From contig JAOANU010000013.1 in the NCBI GenBank assembly GCA_034387635.1, positions 496,001 to 560,000 on the forward strand: DNA of 64,000 nt, given 5' to 3'. The first letter of the stretch is position 1. The number at the start of each line of letters is the position of its first letter. The stretch comes from Rhodosporidiobolus odoratus (Eukaryota > Basidiomycota > Microbotryomycetes > Sporidiobolales > Sporidiobolaceae). The notes beneath the pieces are model-generated. The model had not been told where the DNA came from. It did no database searches and worked only from the letters and a program-made list of their open reading frames with translations. Both the position numbers and the translations under genes were made by a program. This document shows positions 20,210 through 31,302 of the stretch, piece after piece.

Positions 20210-21994
20210 ATGGCCATAATCAACTCACCCACTCAACACACCAACGATACCGCCGACCTCGCGAAGCTCCGTGAAGGGGTGGTCGCGGCGGGACTGTTGT
20301 TGAGTGATGCTCAGGTGGAGGAGGTAACGAACGTGGTCAAGCTAGTAGGCGAGGATGTTCGGGTTGTCACCATGACGGCAATGATTCAAGGGATCATGGG
20401 TAGGCGTAGGGAAAGGTCGACCACGCCGCAGCCGGCGGGTTCGCCCACGAAGAAAAGTAGGATGGACAACGATGACCGCGCCGCCATCGCGGCTCTGGTG
20501 GCGGACGCAAGGGGAAAGGCGACGGCAACTTTCGGAAAGAAGGCGAAGATTGGCGAGATGACGGCGGAAGAGGAAGAGGCCTTTCTCGACGAAACCTCTA
20601 TCTTCGGGGCCTTTGAAGTTCCCCAAGCGCTGATTACCCGCCTTCTCATCAAGAAACAGCCCATACCCCTCTTCTTCCTCACGAACACGATGCTTTGCGC
20701 CTTAGCCAATCCCGCTTCCCACGCACACAAAGCCGCCTCCGATTTCACCAAACCCCTCGACCTCAAACTTGACTACACCCTCTCTGCCGAAGACACCCTC
20801 ACATCCTTGCAACGGCTGATCGACCTGTGGTGCTTGGAGGAGTACGTGGAGGACACGGCCGAAGCGATAACGGAGAATGAGGAGGCAAGGAAGGCATGGG
20901 TCGGCCATCGTCGGAGGGTGGAAAGGTACTTTCAGACGGCGGGGGATGACTACGAGAAGAGGGTGGCGGTGGTCTACTCGGTGAAGGTGAGGGCAAGCGC
21001 CCATCGTGTCGATGGGAGACGGTTCGACCCGTCCCGGGCCTGGACGGCGTTCTACGACGCGGCACGCAGGAGATTCGCCGCGACGTCAACGAAAACTGGC
21101 GTTCTCCTTCCGCGTACCGATACTCCCACTCCGAGGCCGCCAACCTCCTCCCCCGACCCACTTCGACCGCGGGCGCCGCTGGACGCGCCGGGCAGTTTCG
21201 GGGGGAAGAGACGGGCAAAGGTGGCTTTGACGGTCAAGGGCAAGGCGGTTACGGGGCAGGTAGTGCTGGGGGCGCCGTCGGTTCTGCGCAGGCACCGAAT
21301 GGACATGGTCAAGGAGGCATTGGTGGTCGAGGTCGCGGAGGCCAAGGAGGTGGCGGCGGGCGCGGGGGTGCCGCAGGAGGAGGTCGCGGTCGAGCGCCGT
21401 GCCACGGCTGCAAGGTGGCGGATGGACACATCCTTGCCGCTTGCCTCCAGCAGGGCTTGTTCTGCAAGTTCCTCGACGGGAAACTCGTCACGGTAAGTCA
21501 CCGCGCTTTGTTGTTTCCTTTCCCTCTCTCGCACCGCAGCCCGGGCGTGATGGCGCTGTTCCGTTGCGTCCTCCTTTGCCATAAGGGGGATGTTGAGACA
21601 TTGTAGCCCAATGTGCTCATGCTTTCACTGCCATCGTAGCCCGGTGTGCCGCTTCGATGACGCAGATTTGGGAGGAGAAGGAGTGATGGATTGTATACTG
21701 ACACTCTTCTTCTTTCTTCCCCCTCTCTCTTTCCCTCATCCTTCCTCTTCCCCCTCTTCCTTCTTCATGGGTGGACGGTGCGTTTCCAATTTCTCCTCTT
21801 CTTTCCCTACTCACTTTCTCGCGGTTGACGTGCTCGGGCCGTCGCAGAACGACGGCCGCAACACGCCCATCTGCATGCAACGCCAGCACAAGGGTTGTGC
21901 CCGCCCGCTTGTCAACAACGGCTGCTTCCTTGGCCTGCACGTCTGCTCGATGTGCGGAGACCACAGGCACGGTCTCGTCGACCACGCCAGCTAG
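20210..21994 (+). pseudogene. Gag-like gene of unit 2, frameshifted
   Basis: Same start and domain order as the unit 1 gag. One base is missing near 21,065 (CACGCAGG against CACAGCAGG), so the Gly-rich and first knuckle part falls out of frame. The donor (21,493) and acceptor (exon resumes at 21,848) of the intron are preserved. Upstream substitutions are very few (for example 20,493 and near 20,757). Confidence 0.8.
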
Positions 21995-22013
21995 GGTGGT
22001 CGCGGACGCTCAG

Positions 22014-23788
22014 TCGGCTCGCCGCCCGGCTGCTGAGCAGTTTCCGCAATCTCGTAGGGTTGCATCACCCCTCGTCGTCGAACAGTGGCAACGGTTGTTC
22101 GCGACGCTCCCGCCCTTCTTGGCCGACCGTTACCGTTTCGTCATCGAGGCGATTCGAGCTGGCTTCGACATCGGCATCGACAAGGACACCGCACTGGAGG
22201 AGACGTACGCACCGGAGAAGACGTACTCAGCGGAGGAGTACGAGAAGGTGTTGGAGTACGTTTGGGAGGAGCTCGAGGCGCTGCGTTTAGAGGGTCCATT
22301 CTTGCGCGAGGAGGTCGAACGGCGTCTTGGATTTTTCCAAACCTCTCCCTTTCTTCTCATTGACAAAGTCGGCTCGACAAAGAAGCGGTTTGTTCGACAC
22401 TTCTCTTCCCCTAAACATGGCTCCGTCCCTTCCATCAACACTCGCATCCGCCTTTCTCGCAACAATCCCTATCGCTTCCGCACCCTTTGGCACACCTTCC
22501 CCCGTATGGCCTCGGTTGTCCTTCGTTCCCCTCCCACCACTCGCGCCTATGTCACTGATATTCCAAGGCTTTCCGCCAGCTTGACGTTCTACCGCATCAA
22601 CAACGTTGGCTCGTCATCCGCGTCGACGATCAGTTCTACATCGACGTTGCGTTGCCGATGGGTCTGACAACGTTGACGGAGGCGTGGGGCTCGGTGGTGG
22701 ACCTGCTTCGGGCTGGGTTGGAGGTTGAATGGCAGGCTGCAAGGTTCTGTCTGCGAAACTGGGTGGACGACCTCGCCTTTATATTCGATCGCCCCCTCTC
22801 AGACGGCGGATGGGCGGAGATGAACCGCCTCATCAACGTTCGCCTGGACGCCCTTGGTCTTCCGCGGGCCGTCGAGAAGGACTTGCCCATCGATGCAGGG
22901 GTCAGCACGTTCAAGTTTCTCGGGTTCGTTTGGGACTTCGTCTCTAAGCGAGTCGTCTTGCTCGACTCGAAACGCCTGAAGTTTCTGGCCAAGGTGGACG
23001 CTTTGCGGATGCGCTCTTCACGCATCTCGCTGGAGGATCTCGAATCGACGGTTGGTTCCCTCGTCGCTCATCTCAGCTACGTCGTTCGGAGCGGCAAGTT
23101 TCGACTTCGCGCACTCTACGCCTTCGCCGCCTCCTTCAACGGCGACTACTTCACCGAGAAGCATCCCTCTACTGCCGCAACTCGCACACGTTCGTCAAAT
23201 CGGTACGCTGGCGTCTATGGAGAGCTGGACTGGTGGTCGGAGTTGCTGCATGGGGCCGTCGCCGCAGAGGATGGTGTCGGATGTTCGCTGGGAAAGATGT
23301 TGACGGAGCAGGGGGACGATGTTGATGCGGACATCCTGTCGGATGCGTCCAACGCCGCGATTGGCATCCTCGTCGACGGGTGTTGGCAGCATTGGGCGCT
23401 CCGCGAGGGTTGGAAAGCAGGTGCGGGCCTCAACATTGACTTCGCAGAGGCACTTGGCGTTGAGCTCGCCCTTTCGGCCTTTCTCGCTGGGCGGACGGTG
23501 CCGGTAGCCGGGCAGAACTTGGTGGCTTTCTGTGACAACAAGTCCGTTGTCGATGGCTGGGCGGCGGCGAAGAAGCATGCGAACGAGGCGGTCAACCGGG
23601 TGCTGGTGCGCATCTTGGAGATGGAGGACTGCTTGCATACGACGGTGGAGTTGCTGTATATCCCGTCGGAGGAGAATGACTCGGACGCGGTGTCTCGAGG
23701 AGATTTTCCGGTAGCTGCTCTTAGGTTGGGGGAATTTCCTTGTTCGGAGGGTCTGTTACAAGACCTTGCCTCCATTCAAGCGTTGTAA
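22014..23788 (+). pseudogene. reverse transcriptase-RNase H of unit 2, frameshifted
   Basis: Near-identical to unit 1, but one T is missing near 22,560 (GATATTCC against GATATTTCC), exactly in the motif A DIS codons. This breaks the frame between the RT fingers and palm. Two in-frame 3-nt differences add a Val near 23,062 and an Ala near 23,567. The RNase H part downstream is open to the stop at 23,788. Confidence 0.8.
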
Positions 23789-24190
23789 CTCTGCTTCGTT
23801 GCTCTCATGCGAAATTAATGCCTTCTGGTAGCGAGAGGGGATCCGCTTGGTTTCGGATTGTTGTTTCGGGGCCTTCATTCATTCTTCTCATGCCTGCTTC
23901 CAGAAAATATGACACACACGATGCGTATCTCGCTGAAGTGCTAGCCCGGGCTCAGTGGCGGCGCCGGTTGCATGCCACCTCTCGTGAAGCATTGACGACG
24001 CCATCACCCTCCGCGCTCCGCCCTCTCCTCCCGTTTTCTCTGGCCGCGTCTTCAACCGGTTCGGCACCCGCAGGTTGCATCGGGAGCGATTGGGGCGGAT
24101 GGGGGTACCGGTGATGGGTCGTCTAGTCAGCAGGGCAGGGAGAAGTTGAGTGATGGAGCATCGGGACTCTGGGCGCCGCCGAAGGGGTCG

Positions 24191-25579
24191 ATGCTGCGGG
24201 TCAGGGAGGCGCAGGAGCTGGTAAAGATTACGGCAGGGCCGCCTGAGGGTTGCCTGGCTCAGGCGACTCTGGATTTTCAACTTACTCTCGCTCGCCTCAA
24301 AACGGCGAAGGAGCTTCTTTCCTCCTACCCGGCCATCCACCCCTCCATCTACGCCGCTATCACCTCAAACTCCCGCGTCATTCCTGCCCGTGACCGCGTT
24401 CTCCATTGTCCACCGCCGCCTGGCACCCTCCAGAACATGGTCGCCTCCACCTCCTTCTCCTCCTCCGTTCGTCTCAACACGGCGCTTGTCCGCAGCCAGC
24501 AGGGAGCTGCCCTGGCTCGCATGGGATACGCGCTCAAGTGCTTCCACCTCTTCGCCTGCATCAACGACGTTTCCGATGCGGCGAGGATGCCGATGCAGCC
24601 GGACGTCTTGGAGGCTTATTTGGCGTCGTTGGCGGGCTTCTTCAGCGGGAAGGCGATTCGGAACCGGGTGATGGAGCTGAAACGGTGGCATGCTTTCTGT
24701 CGGGTGGACTGGATCGTCCAGGACTCGCAGGTGGATGACGTTTTGAGACGCGCGCAGGCGATGGCGCCTTTGAAGAAGACTCAGCGGCCGCCTTTCCTCC
24801 ACGATCATCTTCTCGCATGCCTCGGCCAACTCGACCTTTCCTCCTCCTTCGACGTCGCTTGGGCTGCGGCAACAACGGTTGCCCATCGTGGTCTTCTTTG
24901 CTCGGGCGAGTTTACCGTGAAAGGACAGCAGGCTTTCTCTCCCACTCGCCACATCACGCGTGCGGGTGCGCAGCTCGTATACGTCGATGGGAAGACGAGC
25001 GGCTTGCAAGTGCACCTTCCTTTCGACAAGGTCGCCGGGGACATGGGGGCAGACATCGCCATCACTCCCATCCCGAGCAGCACGGCTTGCCCTTTCGCAA
25101 ACCTCTCGCGGCATTCCCGGATCAACGCGGTGGGCATGTCAGAACACCTCTTCACCTACACGTCGACGAAGGGTTCTTCAGCCGGTCAACGGGTTCCCCT
25201 GACAAAGGGCGCGTGGGTGGATCGGCTGAACGAGTTGTTGGTTGGTGCTACTCTCCCAGCGATGAGTGGGCATACCATCCGCATTGGAGGGGCCACTCAG
25301 CTCCTCCTCGATGGGGTGGATCCGTTGGTTGTGAAGGTGGTGGGCCGATGGCGCTTGGACGCTTTCCTCACGTATTGGCGGAATGTCACCGCGGTGTTGG
25401 CTACGGCTGAGAAGGCGGGGCGGTCCGCACGGGCGCCCGAGCTTGGACGTGCTGTGGACTTCGGGGAGGAGCTGCGTTTTGTGCGTTCCTTTTACCTCGT
25501 GCTTGCGGCGCTTGCGCTGTTTGGGGCGGGCTTGCTGACGGCTTTGGACTCTTCGCCCTCATGTCTGGCTTCCCAATAG
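24191..25579 (+). CDS. tyrosine recombinase of unit 2, catalytic part intact
   Basis: Joins element DNA, probably a circular intermediate, to a target without making staggered-cut duplications (role known for DIRS/Ngaro enzymes). From the ATG at 24,191 the frame runs 462 aa. It has an N-terminal helical core-binding region, the first catalytic Arg in AHRGLLCSGEF, the His-x-x-Arg box in SGHTIRIGGAT and the nucleophile Tyr in DAFLTYWRN. An extra C near 24,067 disconnects the ~130-residue upstream extension that is continuous in unit 1, so the true N-terminus is uncertain. It ends SCLASQ at 25,579. Confidence 0.8.
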   Translation: MLRVREAQELVKITAGPPEGCLAQATLDFQLTLARLKTAKELLSSYPAIHPSIYAAITSNSRVIPARDRVLHCPPPPGTLQNMVASTSFSSSVRLNTALVRSQQGAALARMGYALKCFHLFACINDVSDAARMPMQPDVLEAYLASLAGFFSGKAIRNRVMELKRWHAFCRVDWIVQDSQVDDVLRRAQAMAPLKKTQRPPFLHDHLLACLGQLDLSSSFDVAWAAATTVAHRGLLCSGEFTVKGQQAFSPTRHITRAGAQLVYVDGKTSGLQVHLPFDKVAGDMGADIAITPIPSSTACPFANLSRHSRINAVGMSEHLFTYTSTKGSSAGQRVPLTKGAWVDRLNELLVGATLPAMSGHTIRIGGATQLLLDGVDPLVVKVVGRWRLDAFLTYWRNVTAVLATAEKAGRSARAPELGRAVDFGEELRFVRSFYLVLAALALFGAGLLTALDSSPSCLASQ

Positions 25580-25682
25580 TTGGAGCTGGACGAAGAGGAG
25601 GGTGACAGAGCAGGCATGGATGAGGAAGGCTTGTAGCAGTCTGGCAAACCCGGGAGCGCGATGCTCTGCAACACTCTCGGAT

Positions 25683-25884
25683 GGGAGGGTTTGTCAAACC
25701 GCTTGTGGCGCCCTTTCTTGTCTGGACAGGGAGGAAGTTCTCCGGGTTTTCTCTCGCGAAGCCCGCTAGAAGTCGGAGCCCTTCCCTCTCTCCCCCGCAC
25801 CACGAAACAAGCAAGCCACATCTGTTGCTAGCACATGCTCTCTCCATCTTCGATTGAAGCAAGACGAGAGAAGACATCTCGCGC
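25683..25884 (+). repeat. split direct repeat B1, unit 2 (202 bp)
   Basis: Second internal copy of B, abutting the third A repeat. Confidence 0.9.
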
Positions 25885-26125
25885 TTGTAGGCATCGTCCA
25901 AAGCTTGCGCGGCGATTCCTCGGGCGCGTGTGGTGAGCGAGCAAGCGGAGAGCGAAGCGAAGCTGCGCTCTCGAGCAAAGCGGCGTCGAGAGAAAGATTG
26001 CCTGCAAGAGAGAACGAGATGCGAGCGTGCAGCGACGCGGAGAGAAGAGAATCTGCTCTTCGTCTCTTCGCTCGCTCGCTCAGTGAGACCCCAAAAAGAG
26101 CTGCTAGCTTGATCTCTCAAGCTTT
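25885..26125 (+). repeat. split direct repeat A, third copy (241 bp)
   Basis: It ends at CTCTCAAGCTTT and is followed by a 69-bp spacer instead of the TATA box and gag leader, so it belongs to the right terminus and not to another gene-bearing unit. Confidence 0.9.
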
Positions 26126-26194
26126 CCCGCCCGCCATCCCCTGCAGCTCCTGTTTGGGTTTTCTCGCAGTTGTTGCTGTTCTTCTGGACAGAAA

Positions 26195-26394
26195 GGGAGG
26201 GTTTGTCAAACCGCTTGTGGCGTCCTTTCTTGTCTGGACAGGGAGGAAGTTCTCCGGGTTTTCTCTCGCGAAGCCCGCTAGAAGTCGGAGCCCTTCCCTC
26301 TTCCCCGCACCACGAAACAAGCAAGCCACATCTGTTGCTAACACATGCTCTCTCCATCTTCGATTGAAGCAAGACGAGAGAAGACATCTCGCGC
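26195..26394 (+). repeat. terminal split direct repeat B2 (200 bp)
   Basis: It matches B1 except for a C/T change (GCGTCC against GCGCCC), a shorter C/T-rich run and TAACAC against TAGCAC. It closes the array at CATCTCGCGC, after which sequence is unrelated (AGGGCTGCTC). Confidence 0.88.
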
Positions 26395-27195
26395 AGGGCT
26401 GCTCGGTTCCTCGACTGCCCTTTGCAGTCAGTCCTAAACATCGAGGGGGACAGATTTGTCATTTTCGGGCATTTGCAAGCTCGGGTTCGTTGCGTCAAGC
26501 CTCCTGAATTTCGTAACCAACTACGGCAAACAGTGCGCTGGGCCCCCTCCTCTGATACCATAAGTATCTGTTGCGTGGTAAAAGAAAAAACAAGTCAGTT
26601 CCCACTTACGCGACAACTGCGGCCTAACTACCTTGAGCAGTGTGGGAGAGATCAGATAATAGATTGAGCTCATTGGCGCGCACCCCCTGCACCCGTCCAC
26701 TCCCCTTACAATGACTAGAGAGCCTACGGGATCCAGTCAATGTGACGAGAGCGGAACAGGCGGAAAGTACGGCCTGGGACAAGAGGTGCCAGATGAAAAA
26801 GGAGGGGTGCCTCGACCCCGTATCGTCATGAGAAACCGAAAGACGCGGAGCGAGAGAGAAAGAGGATAGACTTACCATGAAGTGAGCCGAGCGGTGGGTG
26901 AGAGCGACTCCTAAGCTGGCGAACAGGCAGAGCACGTCTGTAGGCGAAGGACAAGATAATGTTGGGAGGACGGGGTTGAAGCAGATGGGGTTAATCATTT
27001 ATCAATTTGAAGCGAGAAGCACGGGTAACCACGAAGAAGAGAGAGCTGGGATGCGAGGAGAGGTATATGGTAGGACCGAACTCACAGCCTCCCCTGAACA
27101 AACTATCTCCATCGAGCTTTGCCCGCCCGCGCTGCCATCTTGCCTTGTCCCTCGCCCTCGACGCTCAAGAGTTCCAGGACCCGTCTGTCTGCAAG
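26395..27195. other. no gene seen; upstream region of RPS3
   Basis: No coding frame could be supported between the retrotransposon end and the RPS3 ATG. The last ~90 bases before the ATG are pyrimidine-rich, as is usual for ribosomal-protein gene leaders. Confidence 0.5.
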
Positions 27196-28555
27196 ATGTC
27201 GACCACTAACCTCATCTCCAAGCGCCGCAAGTAAGCTTAATCCTTCCATCCTTCCCCTTGTCGATCCCACCTTCCAGCAGCCAGAACTGACCCTCCTAAC
27301 CTATACAGGTTCGTCGCCGACGTGAGTCTGTTGCTACACACCAGGGTATCCGAGTCATTGCATGAGGCATGTTCGGAAGCTGATGGATTGCTTTGGGGAA
27401 TGTGCGGCAACGGCGCGAGTAGGGTGTCTTCTAGTGAGCTAACCTTCCCTCATCGGTTCGTACCGTTTGGAGCAAGCTGACCTGACCATCCTGCTCTACA
27501 GCGCGGAGTTGTCCGAGTTCTTCTCGCGCACCCTCTCCTCGGAAGGCTACTCCGGATGCGAGGTTCGCGTCACCCACGCCCGCACCGAGATCATCATCCG
27601 CGCCACCCACACCCAGGAGGTTCTCGGTGAGAAGGGTCGCCGCATCCGCGAGCTCACCTCGCTCGTCCAGAAGCGTTTCCGCTTCCCGGAGGGCTCCGTT
27701 GAACTCTACGCCGAGAAGGTGCAGAACCGCGGTCTCGACGCTGTTGCGCAGTGCGAGTCGCTCCGTTACAAGCTCCTCGGCGGTCTCGCTGTCCGTCGGT
27801 GCGTCGTACTCCATATCCCGTCAAGATTCGAGCGGTCACAGTTTACTGATCTTCCCGATACTTTTGCTCATACCCGTCTTGCCTTCTGGCCGCCCACCTT
27901 GGTTCGTTAATAACCGCTCGCGCTATCACCACCTCCGCGTCGATTGCACCTCGCTCCATGCACACATTGCCAACTTGCCCCTACCGGCCTCTACCACCGA
28001 CCACGATGTCTTGCCGCTCCACGTGCAGTGCTTGCTACGGTGTCCTCCGTTTCGTTATGGAGTCCGGCGCCAAGGGTTGCGAGGTTGTCGTCTCTGGCAA
28101 GCTCCGCGCTGCCCGTGCCAAGTCGATGAAGTTCACCGACGGTTTCATGATCCACTCCGGTCAGCCCGTCCGCGACTTCGTTGACACCGCCACTCGCCAC
28201 GTTCTCATGCGTCAGGGTGTTCTCGGCATCAAGGTTAAGATCATGCGCCCGTGGGACCCGGAAGGCCGCCTCGGTCCCGCCAAGCCCCTCCCGGACATGG
28301 TCACGAGTACGTTTTACTGTGCCCCCTTCCCTCCAAGTTGGTGCCTGACTGTGCTTGCTTTCTGCCTGTCTACCCTACACCTCTACAGTCTCGGAGCCCA
28401 AGCCCGATGTCGACCTTTCTCAGCAGATCCAGTCCGTCAACGTCGGTGCTCCCGTCATCCCCGCCGGCGCGGAGGCTCAGGCTGCCGAGGAGCAGTCCGC
28501 CCCGGTCGAGCAGGTGCAGGAGACCGGTGCTCCCGTCGCTGTCGAGGGCTTCTAA
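27196..28555 (+). CDS. RPS3: 40S ribosomal protein S3 (uS3)
   Basis: A small-subunit ribosomal protein at the mRNA entry channel. Six exons by my reading: 27,196-27,230, 27,309-27,321 (13 nt), 27,423-27,433 (11 nt), 27,502-27,798, 28,029-28,306 and 28,389-28,555. They sum to 266 aa, the normal length range of uS3. The two tiny exons are needed to read [18 protein letters not shown], the conserved N-terminus; skipping them destroys the frame. The type 2 KH domain includes [20 protein letters not shown], followed by the conserved [13 protein letters not shown] and [10 protein letters not shown]. The tail is Ala/Glu-rich. Introns begin GTAAGC, GTGAGT, GTGAGC, GTGCGT and GTACGT and end in CAG or TAG. 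Confidence 0.95.
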
Positions 28556-28949
28556 GCGAGTCGATCTGGTAGTTCTGGACAGCGCGAAGGGGAAGAAAGT
28601 GCAAGCTGATTTCGCCCCTTCACTATGTCATCGGCGAGCGCATCCGCACTGTGGCGACAATGGAGGAAGCTTCTTGCGGTCATGTGACTGTAGGTATGAC
28701 ACGCTCGTACAGCTACAGCAAGCGGCACTTCGCCTTTCGCAGAGTAAACTACTTCATGTGTCGACTTGCGTTTGGCCCACACCCTCAACAAGAAGCAATA
28801 AGAAATTGTCACGACCGCTCGGATAAATAAAGCTGAGAACGCGGCAACCAGCCGTCCCTCCCCTTCTCGTCCGCTGCAGTGGAATCTTGAAACCGCAATG
28901 TCGACTTGCTGTTTTTGCGCACCTTGCTGTCGCGCCGCCATGAGGATTA

Positions 28950-30712
28950 CTAGTTTGCCATTGCGAAGAGCGAACCTCTATACCGAAGACCGGGTCCCGT
29001 CTGTCTCTCGATTCCTTCTGGCCTATCCAGCACGCCGGAACCTCCTCGTCCTCGACTCGAGGGGAAGTATCCTGGTAGGCTCTCGGTCGGACTGGAGAGA
29101 TACACAGCAGATGTCGGCGCTGGACGACGGAGGTGAGGATGTAGGCTAAGAGAAGGACCGTCAGGATCAGCCAAATCGACGGCGGGGGTTTCTGGCGTGT
29201 GGCAGGCTGAGTCGGATGAACTGCGAGTGAAAAGAGCAGGGCGCAGAGTCGAGGTCGAAGGAGACGGCCGGGTCGGGGACGTGGCGGACGCGGACATCGA
29301 GCTGTCGGGGGGATTACACGCTGCTCGCGACGGTTCCGAGGGAGAAGATGTCGGTGGCCCCAGTCCCGGCAATGCTATCTCGACGCGCCCAGGCCAAACA
29401 ACTCGGTCTTGGATCGCAGCTCGTACGCGTGCTACGACCAGCTGTTCTATTTTGGGCACATCCTGCAATTTAGCACGAGAACCAAGGAGCGAAGTCGTCC
29501 TCAGGTCGAGCTCGAAGTCGGGGTGCAGAGAAAAATGGACCGTGGGATGGGGTAGGTGGGTGCGGGTGTCGGAAGGAGAAGGGTCGGGCCGCAGAGGGAC
29601 TGTAGGCTGAGGCAGCTCGATGCTGAGAGTACCGGAGAACCGCTCGAGGGAGAGGCTGAGGGAGACGGGAAGGACAGCAAAGCGAGGACGGGGAACGTTC
29701 ACGACGACCCGTGTGGAGACTGCTAGAGCCACACAATCCTGGTAGTCCAGGTCGAGCTCGACACGCTGTGAAGCCACTACCGTCAGAGTCGTTCCGGTGA
29801 TAGCTGCAAGAGGAACGATCGTACCAAGCCCTCCCCGTCAGTCCCGCTCGGACGGACTCGGGCCGCGCTGAGAGCAGGATAGCATTTGCCGAGCTCGACG
29901 TCGTCGACTTCGATGAAGTCAAGCGCCACAATACCCTGTCCACCAGTGCCATCGCCTGCTCTTCCATTCAATGCGGCTTCGAAAAGGGCGCGAGCGCCGC
30001 CAGGATGTATGTTCGCTAGCGAGCGGTAGGACGAGATAAGCTGAGCGAGGAGAACATTGATCCAGTCGAGTGACTCCAGCGGATGCGCAGCGAGATCGTA
30101 GGATAACGCGGCGAGGAGGGCGGCAGACGCGCTTGGGTCGGAGTCTGACACAGGTCCTGTCTGAGATGTCCCATGTCAGTCAGAAGCTCCGTATACGCCG
30201 GCATGACTTGCCCTTACTGCACAAAACGGACGCAGCGGAAGAGGCGGTTGAGAGAAGAAGTCGTGAATAGGCGGGAAAGCACACACCTTGGTTCGAGTAT
30301 GCCCAAGGCTCCGTCGCGATCTCGCTCCTTCTTCCCGCGCCTGGTCACGCCGTCGCTTGCGCCGCTCGCCGTTGTTGACGCGTCCCGTTTCCGGATCTTC
30401 AAAGACGACATATCGCAAAAAGAGTACGGCAAGGATCACCCTGGAAGAGCAGAGACAGAGCAACAGGTGACTCGGTCAGCTCCCTCGATGCAGGCAAGAT
30501 GCCTCTGTTCCAGCCGGACGAGAAGGGAAAGAAAGAACTGACATGCTCGCCTGACCCAATAAAATCCCTTGTGTGAAGGAGGGGCGCCATCGACCGTCGA
30601 CACCCTGGATTTGTTGTTCATGTCTAGCTGGCAATGGTAGCCCAGCTGCAGCAGTAGACAAAGTCGTCACAATCGGCGGAAGTGATGGTGCGGGCGAAGG
30701 TGAGGCAGGCAT
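28950..30712 (-). CDS. MMM1: ERMES subunit Mmm1
   Basis: An ER-membrane subunit of the ER-mitochondria encounter structure, which transfers phospholipids. Four exons on the minus strand: 30,712-30,543, 30,440-30,287, 30,160-29,825 and 29,765-28,950, together 491 aa. The N-terminus is lumenal and short. A transmembrane segment around residues 47-67 (TQGILLGQASMVILAVLFLRYVV) is followed by a basic stretch. The SMP lipid-binding domain runs from ESLDWINVLLAQLI through VELDLDYQDCVALA to SLLGSRAKLQDVPKIEQLV and ALPGL. A Ser/Pro-rich tail of ~130 residues follows, longer than in yeast Mmm1 (426 aa). An in-frame upstream extension exists, so the start is my choice of first well-supported ATG. It is convergent with RPS3. 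Confidence 0.9.
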
Positions 30713-31302
30713 GGGCGGAAAGAACGAGCTGTAGTGCACCGTGGCGACGCAGAGAGCACGCTTGTGTAGATTCAGCGGCTCACGAAGGCAGGACAACAGC
30801 GAAGAAGGCGGCAAGAGGAGACCTCACGTTACGCGTTACGAACATCCGCGCAGCTGGATCTTGCCAGACAACTTTCAAGATACCGTGAGCTGTCTCGAAC
30901 CGTGCGATCACTGAGCGCAAGCCTCTGCATCTTGCGCACCCATCACCTCACTCTTTGAGCGAGATGCGGACAATCTTCTCCCCCATTCCTCCGTTCTCGC
31001 GACGGTCCTCTCGCTAGAGGGTACCCCGTAGCGTTACACAGGGCTAAGCCACGGTATCAAGCTTGCACCATGGCATCAAGCTTGCAGTGCGGAAGACGAC
31101 TATGGCTCATGGAACTTTGCATCATGTGGAAAAAAAGGTGCAGCGGGATCGGCGTGCCGTCAACGGCGGTCGTCAACCTTTGGCGAAACGGGAAACACGA
31201 AGAATGATGTGCCGCGAAGAGTGGTTTTGTGATCGATTGAGCTTGAGGAAGAGGAAGGGAGAAAGATGTAGAGGAGACCGGAGTAAGAGATGCTGAAAGA
31301 AC
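30713..31302. other. no gene seen; spacer between MMM1 start and EB1 stop
   Basis: It should contain the MMM1 promoter and EB1 3' UTR. ATCAAGCTTGCA is repeated at about 31,056 and 31,075, flanking GCATC/CCATGG. No coding frame is supported. Confidence 0.5.

Larger units (their letters stand above)
13834..26394 (+). mobile_element. tandem dimer of a Ngaro-type tyrosine-recombinase retrotransposon
   Basis: Two ~6,025-bp units (13,834-19,859 and 19,860-25,884) are followed by a third A repeat, a 69-bp spacer (26,126-26,194) and a B2 repeat. Each unit encodes, in order, a Gag with Cys/His knuckles, reverse transcriptase plus RNase H, and a tyrosine recombinase, with no methyltransferase. Gene order, recombinase type and the A1-B1A2-B2 split direct repeats are the published hallmarks of Ngaro within the DIRS order (family knowledge). 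No target duplication is seen, as expected for recombinase-mediated insertion. The units differ at about a dozen sites, mostly 1-3-nt indels, so the duplication is very recent or maintained by recombination. Confidence 0.9.

Noticed and set aside
13834..26394. LTR retrotransposon (Gypsy/Copia) as explanation of the repeated 6-kb units
   Set aside because: No protease or DDE integrase, no LTR with TG..CA ends, and a tyrosine recombinase with Arg, His-x-x-Arg and Tyr is present instead.
25401..26561. 386-codon minus-strand frame across the B/A repeats
   Set aside because: It runs through three non-coding repeat blocks and repeats its own sequence; it arises from GC-rich repeats lacking stops.
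27799..28028. Possible snoRNA in the 230-nt RPS3 intron (RPS3 introns host U15 in animals)
   Set aside because: A CTGA box is present, but I could not find a convincing upstream C box (RTGATGA) with a closing stem.
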